Origin: Naganishia liquefaciens
Taxonomy: Eukaryota > Basidiomycota > Tremellomycetes > Filobasidiales > Filobasidiaceae
Length of the DNA: 64,000 nt
Assembly: GCA_013423385.1 (NCBI GenBank)
Contig: BLZA01000049.1
Location: forward strand, 558,001-622,000
Direction of reading: 5' to 3'
The notes below the pieces were generated by a model. It was not told where the DNA came from. It did not search any database and was given only the letters and a program-made list of their open reading frames with translations. The position numbers were made by a program, and so were the translations under genes. Shown one piece after another: positions 34,741 to 46,336 of the stretch. How positions within the stretch are numbered: position 1 is the stretch's first letter; every line of letters begins with the position of its first letter.

Positions 34741-37700
34741 CTAGCTTGACCGCCTCGACGCCTTATTACAGTACGCCAGTAGATTCTTCTCGAGCGCTCG
34801 AAGCGTAATTACCTCGTCGTCTTCGGCGTCGTCCAAGGAGTCTTGACGTGTCAGGAGAGCATTCCAAGCGGAAGCACTATCGATCGCGGACACTAGTTCC
34901 TCTATCCGAGTGCCTGCAAACCGGCTCGTCAGGTCCATCAAGTGAATCTGCAGAGGCGACTTACTGTATCCGTCAGGAGTGACCGACATGCATAGGATGT
35001 CTTAGTCGAGATATAAGCATGCGCTCTTTCAATTGACCCATTTGACAGACCATATTCTGAATCCTTCGCAGCAACTAGAATGGCTTTGTTCCTAAAGACG
35101 GCCATCAGCCTGAAGCGCTCTTGGAACTATACAGTACGCACTTGTCCTGCGCTTTCAGCATGCTGTCCGTCGCCGCGCCAAGCAATCGTAACCAATTTTC
35201 CGGAGTCATAGCTCTTCCGAGAGCTTTGATGACTGATTTCAAGCCAGCATTACGAAGGGAGACCTATGAGGAATGGTCAAGCCGGGTCACTTCAATGTAG
35301 CTAGGTACCTACGCCAATCTTCTGTGAACATTGTGCCAGAACTTCGAGTTCGCCCTCGTCGAACATGATATCCAAAGACGCTACTTCGCGTCAGCTCACC
35401 AGGAATCCCAGTCACTCTTGTCAAACTTACAACTCTGGGTCAAGCGTGTCTTTGCACGCTGTACCGTGGCCGGTTGAACGCCGGACGGCTGGGTCGTCGC
35501 GAATGGTGTCTTGAAAGGCTTGAGAGTGGCAGGCTTTTTGAAGGTCCCATTTGCTAGAGGAAGAAACGCTCAGTGTCAGTGGGGCTAAGGTTTGCTTCTG
35601 TCGTTGGCACGGACCAGCTAATGAAGGCGATGCAGCATATGGGCTTGTCTCAACGGTTTTCATCTTCTTGGCTGCTTTTGGTAGTGGATTTTCGACGATG
35701 GTGTACGTAGGCTGCTTGCGCGCTGGAGGCGGAACAGGGCGATTGGTGTTCGATGACAAGCCAAAGGGTCGGCGAGCTGGTATGGATGCTGCTACAGCCG
35801 CCGCGTATGGATTCACCTGGGGAATGGGTAATATTTTCGGCGGCGCAGGTTGAGGTGTAGGCCCGGCTGCCACTGTTTGTTTCGTGGACGTTATTGTCTC
35901 CTCGCGCGTAGGCGCAAGCGCTTGGCGAATATCCAAGTTGTAGAAATTGACCGTATTCACGGGGGCTAGTGAATCAAGGTCACACTCTTTGCGCTTAGGG
36001 ACTTGAGATGCAACGACTACATCTTCTGTCAGATTACTGGCACGCAGTGCCACTTTCTCGGGATTTGCGCATACCTGCGAAAGAGAGTCAGCATAACATA
36101 AGAAACCTTGAAACGGATGGCTCACATCACACATCTTTCGACAATATAATTCGGTGATGGCTGGGTCCTGCTCGTCGATTTTTTCTCCAAAGTAGCGACA
36201 AATTGCTATATGCCGACAGGTCTTTGTATCCTCGGCAAAGTGTTGTACCTAGGGTTGGAAATTCAGTCAACCAAGATGCCACGAAAAAGAAAGAAAAACC
36301 TACCGTCTTGAAACTGTCTAGTCCGCTGTGTAAATCGTCATCTGTTTCAGAGGATTCCTTTTCTTTGCCCTTCTTCTTTCTCCCTTCTTCCATCATGACC
36401 AATCTGCGAAGTCTCCAGGCATCTTCTCGTGCTATGCGTGATGATTTAGCTAGGTTGTGCGATTGTCTTCTGAGGGAATTGCCTACAATAGTATAAGAGA
36501 CACTTGGCGATCTGTAAAGTAGGTGTTGAACGGAACTCTATGTCTACTTGACGGCTCTGCTTACTCGTCCATCCCTCCCCGCACGACCGGTCTCCTGGTA
36601 GTAGCCTAATCTCGAATTAGTGTTGCATACAGCTCGTGTGCGGACAACTCACCTTCAAAGCTCTTCGGCAGGTCGACTGACATGCATTGTCAAAAGCAAA
36701 GTTGAAGAACAGCCATGGCCTTGACTCACAATGGACAACATATCGCACATCCGGCTTGTCGATTCCCTGTTCGACGAAATGAGCTTTAAGAACGATTTTG
36801 ACACTGTCCTCTTACCATTCCGAACGCGATCGTGGCAACGACGCAGTCGATGTCGCCTGAGAGCCACTTTTGCAGCGTGTCGTCTAATGTGTAGCCCTTC
36901 AATCCTCTATAGAATGGTCTCGCTTTGATACCGTTTCCCGACAGGAACTCGGCAACGGCGTCACACTGCGTGATTGGCGAAAAGGTCAGGAAGACATGGA
37001 GATGCTTCGCAGGACTGCTCACCAAGGCTTTACTGCGGCAATAGATGATTCCCGACACGATGGACCGCTTGGCGGGATTCTCAATATTTGGCGGGGCTCT
37101 TTTATGCAGCGCCAGTATGTACGCCTTTACATCTTCCAATCTGTCATGATCTGGTTCCGGTCGGTATCTGACCTGAAGGTGCGGATAGATCAGAACTTTT
37201 GGTATTTTTTGAAAGGAAACATGACAGACCTCGTAGTATAGATTTGTTCGATTGAAAGGTTCCACACATCGATATAGGTATTTCGGATCCATCTTCAAGC
37301 TCTGCAAGATGTCTTTTTGTACTCGAGCGGTCGCCGAAGCCGTCAACGCCTGATGGGTGGAAGCGTGAGCGAGGATATCCAGGGCTACCGACCACGGCCT
37401 ACCATGATTGGGACATTTGGAAAAGTTTCTCTAAAGAAACCCAGCTTGCGATACTCCTAGAGACAGGAGGTCAAGGCACGCTAATTCTGCGTCCTCTGCG
37501 CTGCTTACCGGTCGGAAAGAGGAGCCCCATTCCTGTGAAAACGTCAGCCTTGATGCCCCTTGCTCGTGTAGCGTGCGTACCGATATACAATGTGCCTCGT
37601 CAATGACCAGTCTTCGAAGCTCCCTCTGGGTAACGACTCTCCTCAAGCTCTTTAAAAAGTGGCGGGAAAACAACGCCTCCGGGGTAAGGTACAGGAGACG

Positions 37701-38458
37701 GGCGAGAGGATGGCCCGAAGCCAAATCTTTTTCGATCTGACAAGCGGGAGGCAGGATAAGGAATTGTACCATCTCTTGTACGTTTACCTACCTCCTGGCG
37801 CTCCTCCATGGTGCTCTCCGAACTAAGCAGATGTACCTTGACTCCATAGCCACGTAGCGCGTCAACCTGGTTTTTCATCAGTGCTATGGAAAGCCAATTC
37901 AGTTACACATCAAAGTGTCCTGCGTTGTCACTTACACAACAGAGGGGATATCACCACAGTTATGCCATGATGGTCTGCGACGGCTGGTACTTGGAAGCAA
38001 AGACTATGGGCGATATCAAGTCAGTCAAGGTCGTGCAGGGGTATTATCAGGTGACGAACCTCTTTCCCATACCCGTTGGCGCAACCACGAGCACGTCTGC
38101 TCCTCTTACAGCCGCCTCCATAATTTCACGCTGCCTCCCTCGGAAATCCGGCTTCTTGAAGGCTGAGGATAGGAGAATGCGATGAGTGCACAACCCTTTT
38201 AGGAGATATGAAGCTGTTATTCACTCGACTTGAGTACTCTCAGGCAGTCTTCCTGTCTTGAAGCCGTACGACGGAACTCTCGCGGGAAGGACAGAGTTCT
38301 TTTGAGCTGCGAGAGTCGTGTCTGTCAGTACGGGCTTCATGCGAGAATGAGCAGCGTCATACCTGAGTCGCCGTCTGGAGATTCGGATACGCTCGCGGTA
38401 CCGCCGGAGTCGAAGAGGGCATTGAAACCGATCGGCTTGGGCCAGCTTCTTGTGTCAT
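34741..38458 (-). CDS. RecQ-family DNA helicase
   Basis: I reconstruct 24 exons from 38458 to 34741, all phases closing, for 837 aa. Walker A is APTGMGKS (residues 87-94), motif Ia follows as VVISPLLSLMKNQ, the Walker B box is DEAH at 193-196, then MALTASAT, a motif V region VVATIAFGMGIDKPDVRYVV and motif VI GYYQETGRAGRDG. The RecQ zinc subdomain follows (CRHIAICRYFGE and CRKMCDVC). The last 300 residues are Pro-, Ala- and Lys-rich with a helical end; I see no HRDC domain or clear winged helix. The enzyme should unwind DNA 3'-5' in recombination and replication repair. Two conserved spots differ: the aromatic-rich loop reads SEWGSSFRPEY instead of SQWGHDFRPEY, and motif IV has YRGL instead of YHAGL. 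The 37-nt intron 36450-36486 is the least certain. Confidence 0.92.
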
Positions 38459-39936
38459 GGCGAACGAGAGGTCGAGTCGTCAAAGGGCTGTCGTAAGATC
38501 TGGATATGCTGAGTCTTGACAATGCTTCGGTCTAAAGACGAGCTGAGAGGGCAAGGACGTTGAAAAGATGGAGCCGGCAACAGGGAGGTATCGCAGCTAC
38601 CGGAGCGAGCGGCCAAGCCTGGCCCAGAGGAATTGAACGAAGACGACGAAACAGTCCTATCCCTGGAAACCGATGGCGATTGTAGGTGCGGCCAGTTGAA
38701 TCAACAGCAACACGCGTTGAGACAGCTGTTTGAGGGTGTCTCACTTGTCATCCACAAAGTAAACATGCGCCAAAGATTATTGTGAGATGGAATAGCTGGT
38801 GGAATGGTCGCACGTATGGCTGGTTAAGCTGCTTCGCATACCCGATCTGCACTCGAAGACAGTTTACGTCGCTTCAAAGTAGACTATGGCCCCTGACCTG
38901 GAAGTAGAAAACCGAGACTACCGTTTCCTGGAAGAGCTCGCGTCTCTCATGTCTGATTTCTAAGGCAGCGCTGCTTGAACTTCTGAACGTTGGTTTTTCG
39001 TGGTCTCGCCTCATTGGCTTCAGTCAAGGTATTAGGTAGCAATAGGCTATACAGATAACAAAACTCGTGGATGCAGCGAACATACAACCCTCATCCGGCT
39101 GCCCCATACAGGCCGTATCGTTGCGGTCTGAAACTATCGCCGTGGCCCTTCTTTCGCAAGGATGCCCCGAAATCCAATGGGTTCAGCTCGGATCAGAATA
39201 CGAAGATGTCGACAACGTTATAAGTAGACAGACGTCGGTCCCTTTGAATCCGTTGCAGCGCAAACGAACCACTGTCTCAGCGAAGGTATCTTGTGTCAGT
39301 GCTGCCTATATACCAGTGCCAGCATTGTGGCACCGAGCCATACCCTCAATGAAGTTTCGAAGCTGAAGCAAATGGGGCTTTTCATACAATCCTACAGTGC
39401 TATTAGTAGTGATCCTTCCGCCCATAAATGTGTAGATGCGCCGCATATCGGTATAGCCTTCAAGGGGTCGTAGCCAGTGTCAAAGGCTTGACAAGCCGTA
39501 GTATTCGCAACAGATACCACACGCTTTTCAGCCGTCGGACAGGAAGGGAATATGATATCTGCACAGATGAGTTGCAATCCTTTGACATGGGGACAGCGAC
39601 ATGCAGATCCCACTTCCAGGCCGAGGAGATGAGGACCGTTCGTTAAGGGCACTGTCTCAGTGGCATTATGCATTGAAATAAAAGATCGATCGCAACGTGC
39701 GTGCCGGTCATCTCCGAAGCTCAAGAGGGCTGAACGACATATTCCATGCTTCTAGCTTGAATTTTCGACGTTCCTGGTCCTCGTACGGCATCTCCAAGGG
39801 AAGGGATCCGCACGTTTTTGAGCGTATGTGGGAAAGATATATAATTCAGTGTCAAGTAACCTGAGCTCCGGGACTTCTCACCGACTGCAAGATAGCCGCG
39901 GTCCATTCCTTGCCTCATACGCTCGATCCCCTTACC
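38459..39936. promoter_or_regulatory. Divergent spacer, nothing recognised
   Basis: 1.5 kb between the RecQ start and the secreted phosphodiesterase. Short frames only; no tRNA, no known repeat. Confidence 0.45.
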
Positions 39937-41598
39937 ATGCTCCAGTCCGTCTTTCTCGCCTCTTTGGCCGTATCCACCGCTTTGGCCGTCCCCGTCGCTA
40001 CGCCCCTGAAGCGATGGACCTACGCCAAGTGAGACGTTTCTTCCTCGCAGGTGGCCATTCCGCTGAGCGATCCTTCACAACAAAGGTACTTTGACCTTCA
40101 AGGCCACCGTGGTGGACGAGGGGAACACATTGAGAACACGCTGGATAGCTTCGCATGGGGTCTCATCGATGGTAAGCCGCCGACATCTTGGCTGTTGATA
40201 ACACCTACTCATTCTGTGTGAGACAGGCGTCACTTCCTTGGAAATGGACACCGGCTTGACAGTGAGCACCTTGATCGTCGACGCATACAAATCTGCCTGA
40301 CATTCATTGAAACTCTTAGAAAGACGGGCACTTGGTTGTTTGGCACGACGAGGTCAGTGGGATGAGAACTCCATCTGTTCCGTTTGATTCGTTCGCTCAC
40401 ACCTTGAGCAGAGCATCGATCCTACAAAATGTCTGGACACCGCTCCAGCATTCCCCAACGATCCTTTCTACCCTTACGTGGGCAAGGTATGTCATAAGAT
40501 GACCACTGGAAGCAAACTCTTATCCGTCTTTCTCCAGTACATTGCCAACCTGACATTGGCCCAGGTCAAAACGCTCGACTGTGGCTCCCTCCGACTCAAC
40601 GATTTCCCTTTGCAACTCACCCTGCCTGGAACCAAGATCTCTACTCTGCCAGAGATGTTTGATTTTGTCAAGTGCGCGACCGACGATGAGATTCTGTTCA
40701 ACATTGAATCAAAGGTCGATGGCGATTTCCGAAACTTGACGCGTACCCCTGAAGACTTTGTCGAGGTCAGTGGAATCATCTGCTTCAGAGGGGCCGGTGC
40801 TGACCGAGGTGTTTCGCAGGCCATGGTCAACGTGTACACGTCGCTCGGACCGGAAATCATCGACCGGGTCACCCACCAGGTAAGCTTCTGCAAATGTGTA
40901 ATGCGATGTATGCTGACAAAAAATGTGGAAGTCTTTCGACGTAAGCGCAACTGAATGTGAGGTGTTAAGAATCCTTGCTAATTCTGCCACAGTGGCGCTC
41001 TCTGATCATTTCCAAGCAACTTTTACCTTCGTTGCGAACCTCTGCTCTCTGTGATGACACCACCCTATACAAGCCCCTTTCCGTTGGAAACGATGGCAAT
41101 CTGACCACTCACGGCAAGGGCCCCTCGAACTGGCTGGCCGGGATTGATATCGACTCCTTCAACGGATCCACCGTGGCCGAACGGGTTGGTGAGTAGCTCA
41201 CGGCGGGATATCCCGGCTTAATACTGACGCACCCGCTTCTAGTGCAAGCGGCCGCATCCATTGGCGCCGACTTCATCTCCCCCGTCGCCACCGCCTACGC
41301 CTCCCCCGTCAATGACCCGGCCCTTGCCGGGTTCATTCCGTTCACCAACAAGACCATGGTCGATGCCGCTCATCAACACGGCTTGCAGATCAAGCCCTGG
41401 ACGCCCAACAGGCTAAACTTGATCAAGTACTTGATCGACATTGGCGTGGATGGCGTGATCACCGATTACCCGTTGCTCGTCAGGAGGTACATTGAGCAGC
41501 GAGGGGACCGCGCCTTGGCCCCGCTGGGCGATGTTGCGCGAGTTCAAAAATGCCTTGCCGAGCATATCCAATTGGCCCCGACCAACGCTACTATTTAG
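39937..41598 (+). CDS. Secreted glycerophosphodiester phosphodiesterase
   Basis: Ten exons (39937-40028, 40086-40171, 40227-40261, 40320-40352, 40412-40486, 40538-40765, 40820-40879, 40932-40940, 40993-41188, 41243-41598) give 389 aa. A clean signal peptide (VFLASLAVSTALA, cut near residue 18) starts it. The GDPD core has H38-R-G in LQGHRGGRGEHIENTL, E65 and D67 in SLEMDTGLT, and H80 in DGHLVVWHDE, which are the expected acid-base and metal-binding residues. GVDGVITDYPLLVRRY closes the TIM barrel. The enzyme would hydrolyse glycerophosphodiesters to glycerol-3-phosphate and an alcohol outside the cell or at the wall, a phosphate-scavenging role. Exon 8 is a 9-nt micro-exon encoding SFD. Introns at 40353 and 40766 use GTCAGT. 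Confidence 0.93.
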
Positions 41599-41752
41599 AG
41601 CCGATCTGGCATTTATATTCCTGAATAATAGAACACGTATAGTCGAAGATACTCAAAATTGAAGAGTCACAAAGATGTACTCTTATCTAGAAGACTTTTG
41701 AAAGACGCGATCAAATACATCATGATTTGCGCATCATCACTACTCGCAGTGG

Positions 41753-44020
41753 TCAATCCACCCCTTCCCAAATCCACCTCTTTGTCAGATCCCATAGCCC
41801 TTCCTGCGCCTTGCCCAACATCTCCCGCGCCTCTCGATCCGCCTCAATATTGCGGTACCGGAACGACCGGAAATGCTTTTCGTGCACTTCCCCCTCCCAC
41901 ACGAGCTCGCACCGATTATCCGCCATCGTCTCTGGATGCGCCTGCATCGGTTCCCACGTGCTGGTATTGGCCGCCATGTTTGTGGCTTCGTCGTCGTCTT
42001 CCACGCTGCCCAAGAGTACGGGATCGACGTCCATCCCTTCGCCGCCGCCAACAAAGCCGACCAGCGGTTTCGGTCGGGCTTCTTCCGTCCAGTCGATCCG
42101 CGCGAGCATGAGTCGCTTGTATTTCTTGATCGCGAGGGCGCTGCCTTCGACGTAGACCATGGCAAAGTCGGCGTGGAAGAGTAGCAGCCCGTTCAGGCCG
42201 AGTTGTTCGGCGTTTCGGCGAATCTTGAATCGGTGGGCGCCATTGACGAGGTATTTGATCCTGTGTGCGCGCGCGAGCGGAAGAATCAGCAAAGAACCTC
42301 GAGAGCGACCGGGCGCCGGCAAAAACTCACTTGAACGCCGCCCCGACTAACCCCTTGTTCTCCTCCTTTGCCTTTTTCGCCTCGAGCTTTTCCCGCCGCT
42401 GTTCATCCGTCAACTTGCGCTCTTCATTCTCCTGCTCGTGCTTGCGCTGTCGCGCTGCGGCTTCCGCTCGCACGCGGGCCTCGACTTTGGTGGGATCCGA
42501 GACGGCTGCCGAGGTGAGGACGCGCATCATGTTTTGCAGACGGACTGGAAAAGGCCCGGCGGGAGCGGGGGTTAGCGCAGCGTCAAGAGGACGCATGATG
42601 GATAGCACGCACTCTTTGGAGGATCGGGCGGCAAGAGTCCCATCTTCTGTCGATCTCGTTTATCCTGCAACTCGGCCGCGCGCCGCTGTCGACGCATCTT
42701 TTTTTGCTCCTGTAGCGCAAGGCATCATCAGCATTGCCCCCCCCTCCATTCCCTCGCGAGGCCGACCTTTTTCGTCAACATCAATCCCCGTGGCTCACCC
42801 GCCTTGCCCTCAAACGGTGCCGGAATCGGAATCGGATGTTGCACAAACAACGTCACGTATTCATTCCCCTCGTCGTAAATCGTCGTCCCGTCCTTGACTC
42901 CCTTGTCCAGATCCTCATACGTCCGATTCCTCAGCAGCGGAGCATCCCACCACTCGACCTCGGGTGGCGGCTGACGTTTGACGCTCCGCGCCGACACCTC
43001 GAATTCACTATCGAGCCCGGCCTTGCGCGCATTCTCGGCAATCCGCTGCCGAAGGGCTTCCATCTTGGCCTCGTGTCGCATTTCTTCAGCGCGCTGGATG
43101 TATTTGCCCTTGGCGTTGAATTTGAGGGTCGGACGTGCGCGACGGGCGGAGAGCGCCGAGGGGAGGTCGGCCGTCGGTGTGGCAGCAGCAGCGGGAGCCG
43201 AGGCGGAAGGGGTCGAGGTGCCTGATGCGATGGTTCCGGCCGAGGTGTAAGGGTTCAAGCTCGGTGCCGCACGCGGGACGCCCATCCCCGCGCGAGGATC
43301 CGCAGCCGGAGCTGTCGTTGCGCCCACGGCACCGGCCAATCGGGCATTGGCCTTGACACTTGAAAACTTGGGCAACATGGGCGCATACTTGCTTCGTCCT
43401 GCCGGTGTGCCCGCGCGACTTTTCCCCGCGCCCGCGCTCGTGGCGGTACCGGTGGAAAGATCCGCCAGGAGAGGATGCGGCGCGACGTTTCCGAGACCGG
43501 CTTTTGGTGGGGGCCCTTCCACGGCGACAGGGGCAGGCGACGAACGGGCCGACATGCCGAGGTACGGGTTCGCCAGTGGCGCCGCGGCTGACGACGTCGG
43601 TAGACTGCCGATTTTGGCTTGTTGCGCGGCAATCCGTTCCTTGAGCGCTGCAAGACGGGATGTCACGTCCGGGATTGTTCCTGATGCCGGCGCGGCGGCG
43701 GGGGCGGGCGAGCTTGGGGCCGGAGAGGATGAAGCGCTCGCGATGGATCCCGCGGCGGGTTTACCGAGCGCAGCCATTCGTGCAGCAATTTGCGCTCGGA
43801 TGGCCTGGAGGGGGAGGTCGAGCAAGATGTCAGTGGACGGGCTCGTGGGCAAAGACGGAACGTACAGCCATGTCGAGACCGGCGGGGGATGGGGCAGCCA
43901 TCGTCGACCTGAAAGGAGGGGTCAGCCGCGTGTCCTGCTGAAGAAAACTGGATTTCGGGCTCACGTTTTTGCGCGCTTTGGATCGCCTGCGTCGGGCGTG
44001 TCTCCTGGTCGCTTCGACAT
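41753..44020 (-). CDS. PRP3: U4/U6 snRNP protein Prp3
   Basis: Six exons (44020-43965, 43908-43866, 43804-42767, 42709-42613, 42544-42331, 42260-41753) give 651 aa, near human PRPF3 (683). After an Ala-Pro-rich N-terminus come the PRP3 domain ([71 protein letters not shown]) and the C-terminal DUF1115 module ([35 protein letters not shown]). Prp3 binds the U4/U6 duplex and helps assemble the U4/U6.U5 tri-snRNP in the nucleus. It converges on the phosphodiesterase gene with 154 nt between stops, and its start faces STS1. Confidence 0.95.
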
Positions 44021-44251
44021 GGCGATGACTGGCTGGCACGACGGGGATACGGGGATAGCGACGGGGACGAGGACGGACGGACGGGCGTGCTACATGTCTG
44101 AATTCGCGACGAGTGGCTCGGTCGATCGCTCGGGGCGCACCCTGCTTCCGCCACGAGGGATCGATTATTATCAGTCGAGCACTCCCCTCGGGACCCATCC
44201 CATCCCATCCCATCAAACCACACACCGCACACCACCACACCCCACACCGCC
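44021..44251. promoter_or_regulatory. Bidirectional promoter PRP3 / STS1
   Basis: Only 231 nt separate the two divergent start codons, so both promoters and 5' leaders overlap. A short ATCCC tandem (44194-44214) and CA-rich tracts precede the STS1 start. No TATA box is obvious. Confidence 0.6.
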
Positions 44252-45726
44252 ATGCCAGCAGGCTCACACCCCCTCGGATTCGGCGCAGTCCAGTCATCAA
44301 GCACACGCGTATCTTCCCCGCTCGCCACGTCGTTTGGATTCGGAAACACGGCCGCAGCGGGACCCTCGACGCCGACGGTGACGAATCCGTATGCGTACCC
44401 GTGGGCAAGTCCACATCAGCAGCAAGCCGTCTCAAATACGCATTATGCCTCCTCAACAACCAATCCGAACCCTAATCCATTTGCCCATGCATGGGCGCGT
44501 GCCGGGTCGTCGTCATCGTCATCGGCATCGGCATCCGGCTCGACATCCCTCCATCGCGCGCCATCTGGCGCATCACAGACGACCTATGATCCGACATTAA
44601 CATCGAGTCATGCGAAGCGACGGAGAAGCGGATCAGAGGATGCGATCATGGAGAGGACCGAGGTTGAGGCGAGTCCTCTTGCGGGAAGGACGATGAAGCG
44701 TTTGCGCCAGGCGAGGCAGACGCAGTCATCGTCGGGGAGCGAGCTCACGCAAGAGGACGAGCCCGACGGGGATCTCGGGGTGCTTCTCGGTATGTCAAAG
44801 GCTTCCGCTACCCTCAAAGCATCGTGCTGATCCAATTCTCTCTGGTAGCGTCCCTTCCCGCATCAACTCACCTACAAATCCTCCACGCGCTCATCGCCTC
44901 TCATCCAGACCTCAAGCCCGTCATTCACGCACTCGTCCCCGCACCCGAGATATCGTTCGCCGCTCAAGTCCTCGACGAAAAAGCCCAACGTCTCGTCGAG
45001 GCCGTGCCCATCGGCGCACACTCGCACGAAGAGCACCGGCGGCCTTCAAGAGCGGCGTTTGGGTTTGGAGGCTCAATGACGACAACGGCGGCGCCGCCGA
45101 CGGCAACGCGCGCGAGTGGGACTGTCAGTGATGGATACATTGTGAATCGGCTGAGGGGGCCCTTGACCGAGTTTACCAACGTCGCGACGACATATCTCCC
45201 GTACTTCACCTCGCGATCCACACCAACGGGCGACAACAAGCCGACACCGACACCGGCACCGACACCGACAACGGCAGCACCGCCGCCCCCGCATCCAAGC
45301 ACCTCATTCCAGTATCTCTCCCACCTCACAACACTTCTCATCACCCGCATCTTTCCCAACATCCCTTCCTCGGCGCTCCACTCCTCTTCTCCCGATACCC
45401 TCCCGCAACTAAGCGCTCTCACACGCACACTCACATCCGCCTGGCAATCATGGCTCGCCCACATTTCGGAACACGTCAACGCCCACGCGGGAATGTACGC
45501 CGCAAGCATGGCCCAGGGTTGGATCACGGGGATCGAGACCTTGGCGACGCAGGCGGAACGGGCCGTGGCGGAACGAACGGTGCAGGGGCAGGGGAAGCTG
45601 CGCGGGCCGGCGGATGAGTTGGCAAGGCAGATGAAGGCGTTGGCGGTCTCGTGGGTGGAGCAGGTCGGGTGGTTGATAGGGAGGAGTGTGCCACAAGGGG
45701 AGATGAATGATCGGATGGATGAGTAG
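44252..45726 (+). CDS. STS1: STS1/Cut8-like proteasome tether
   Basis: Two exons (44252-44789, 44849-45726) give 471 aa. After a Ser-rich N-terminus with a basic patch (AKRRRSGSED) comes the conserved Cut8 segment GVLLASLPASTHLQILHALI, then ASHPDLKPVIHALVPAPE and LDEKAQRLVEAVPIG. The family's helical bundle continues through YIVNRLRGPLTEF and the Trp-rich end. Cut8/Sts1 localises at the nuclear envelope and anchors 26S proteasomes in the nucleus; fission yeast Cut8 is itself short-lived and needed for anaphase. The protein is longer than yeast Sts1 (319 aa) because of Thr-Pro-Ala linkers (TPTPAPTPTTAAPPPP). Confidence 0.88.
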
Positions 45727-46246
45727 GCGGGGGCGGGAGGGATGGAGGGGGTTTCCGCGGAGAGGTGGAGTAATTCTGTAGCTATTTTATCTTGTATCGG
45801 TTCTTTTCGCGGATAGGTATCGGTTGGGGTTCGGGTTGGACCGACAGGCGATATGTCGGCACGGACACCCGAATCTTGCGCGACGGCAGGAAAAGTCGCG
45901 ACTGGTGATCAACGGTGGGCGATATGACTCGTATAGCAGGGGCAGGGCAGAAGTCGTTTTCGGACCTCAAGGATGACGAGGTTCCAGCATGGATCCGCCC
46001 GTCTACGAGTTTCAGACTAGCACTCCGCTGCGAGGAGAGGCGAGACAATCGCATTCAACTAACGACAACGTTCCACCGTTGATGCTTTCTGCGTGCGCAA
46101 TCATTCCGACGTCAATGGTCTGTCGTTAGCGACGAAAGGCGCGAAAAGTGGACTTGCGTTCAGCATGACGGCCTAAGGTCGAGGAGAACAGGCAGACGAA
46201 GCCAGCGAGGAGAAAATCAGGGGAGAGAACATCGAAAAAGAAGATG
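45727..46246. other. Intergenic with tRNA terminator
   Basis: 520 nt without a gene. AAAAA just before the tRNA (around 46234-46239) is the likely Pol III terminator on the minus strand. Confidence 0.5.
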
Positions 46247-46336
46247 TATCTCCAAGGGGAGTCGAACCCCTGCCGATCGCAAGTTGAGCCGTTGAGGCAA
46301 TGGCAAGCGACCATGATACCGTTTCACCATAGAGAT
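46247..46336 (-). tRNA. tRNA-Gly(GCC), intron-containing, copy 2
   Basis: All 90 nt, including the 19-nt intron, are identical to the copy at 17346-17435. Similarity stops within a few bases outside the gene, so only the gene itself is shared. It has the same A1-U72 acceptor pair, GCC anticodon and intact A and B boxes. Confidence 0.78.

Noticed and set aside
43347-44381. 344-codon plus-strand frame opposite the PRP3 N-terminus
   Set aside because: Its Ala-, Arg- and Gly-rich composition is what GC-rich Ala/Pro codons produce on the other strand; PRP3 motifs and introns explain the locus.
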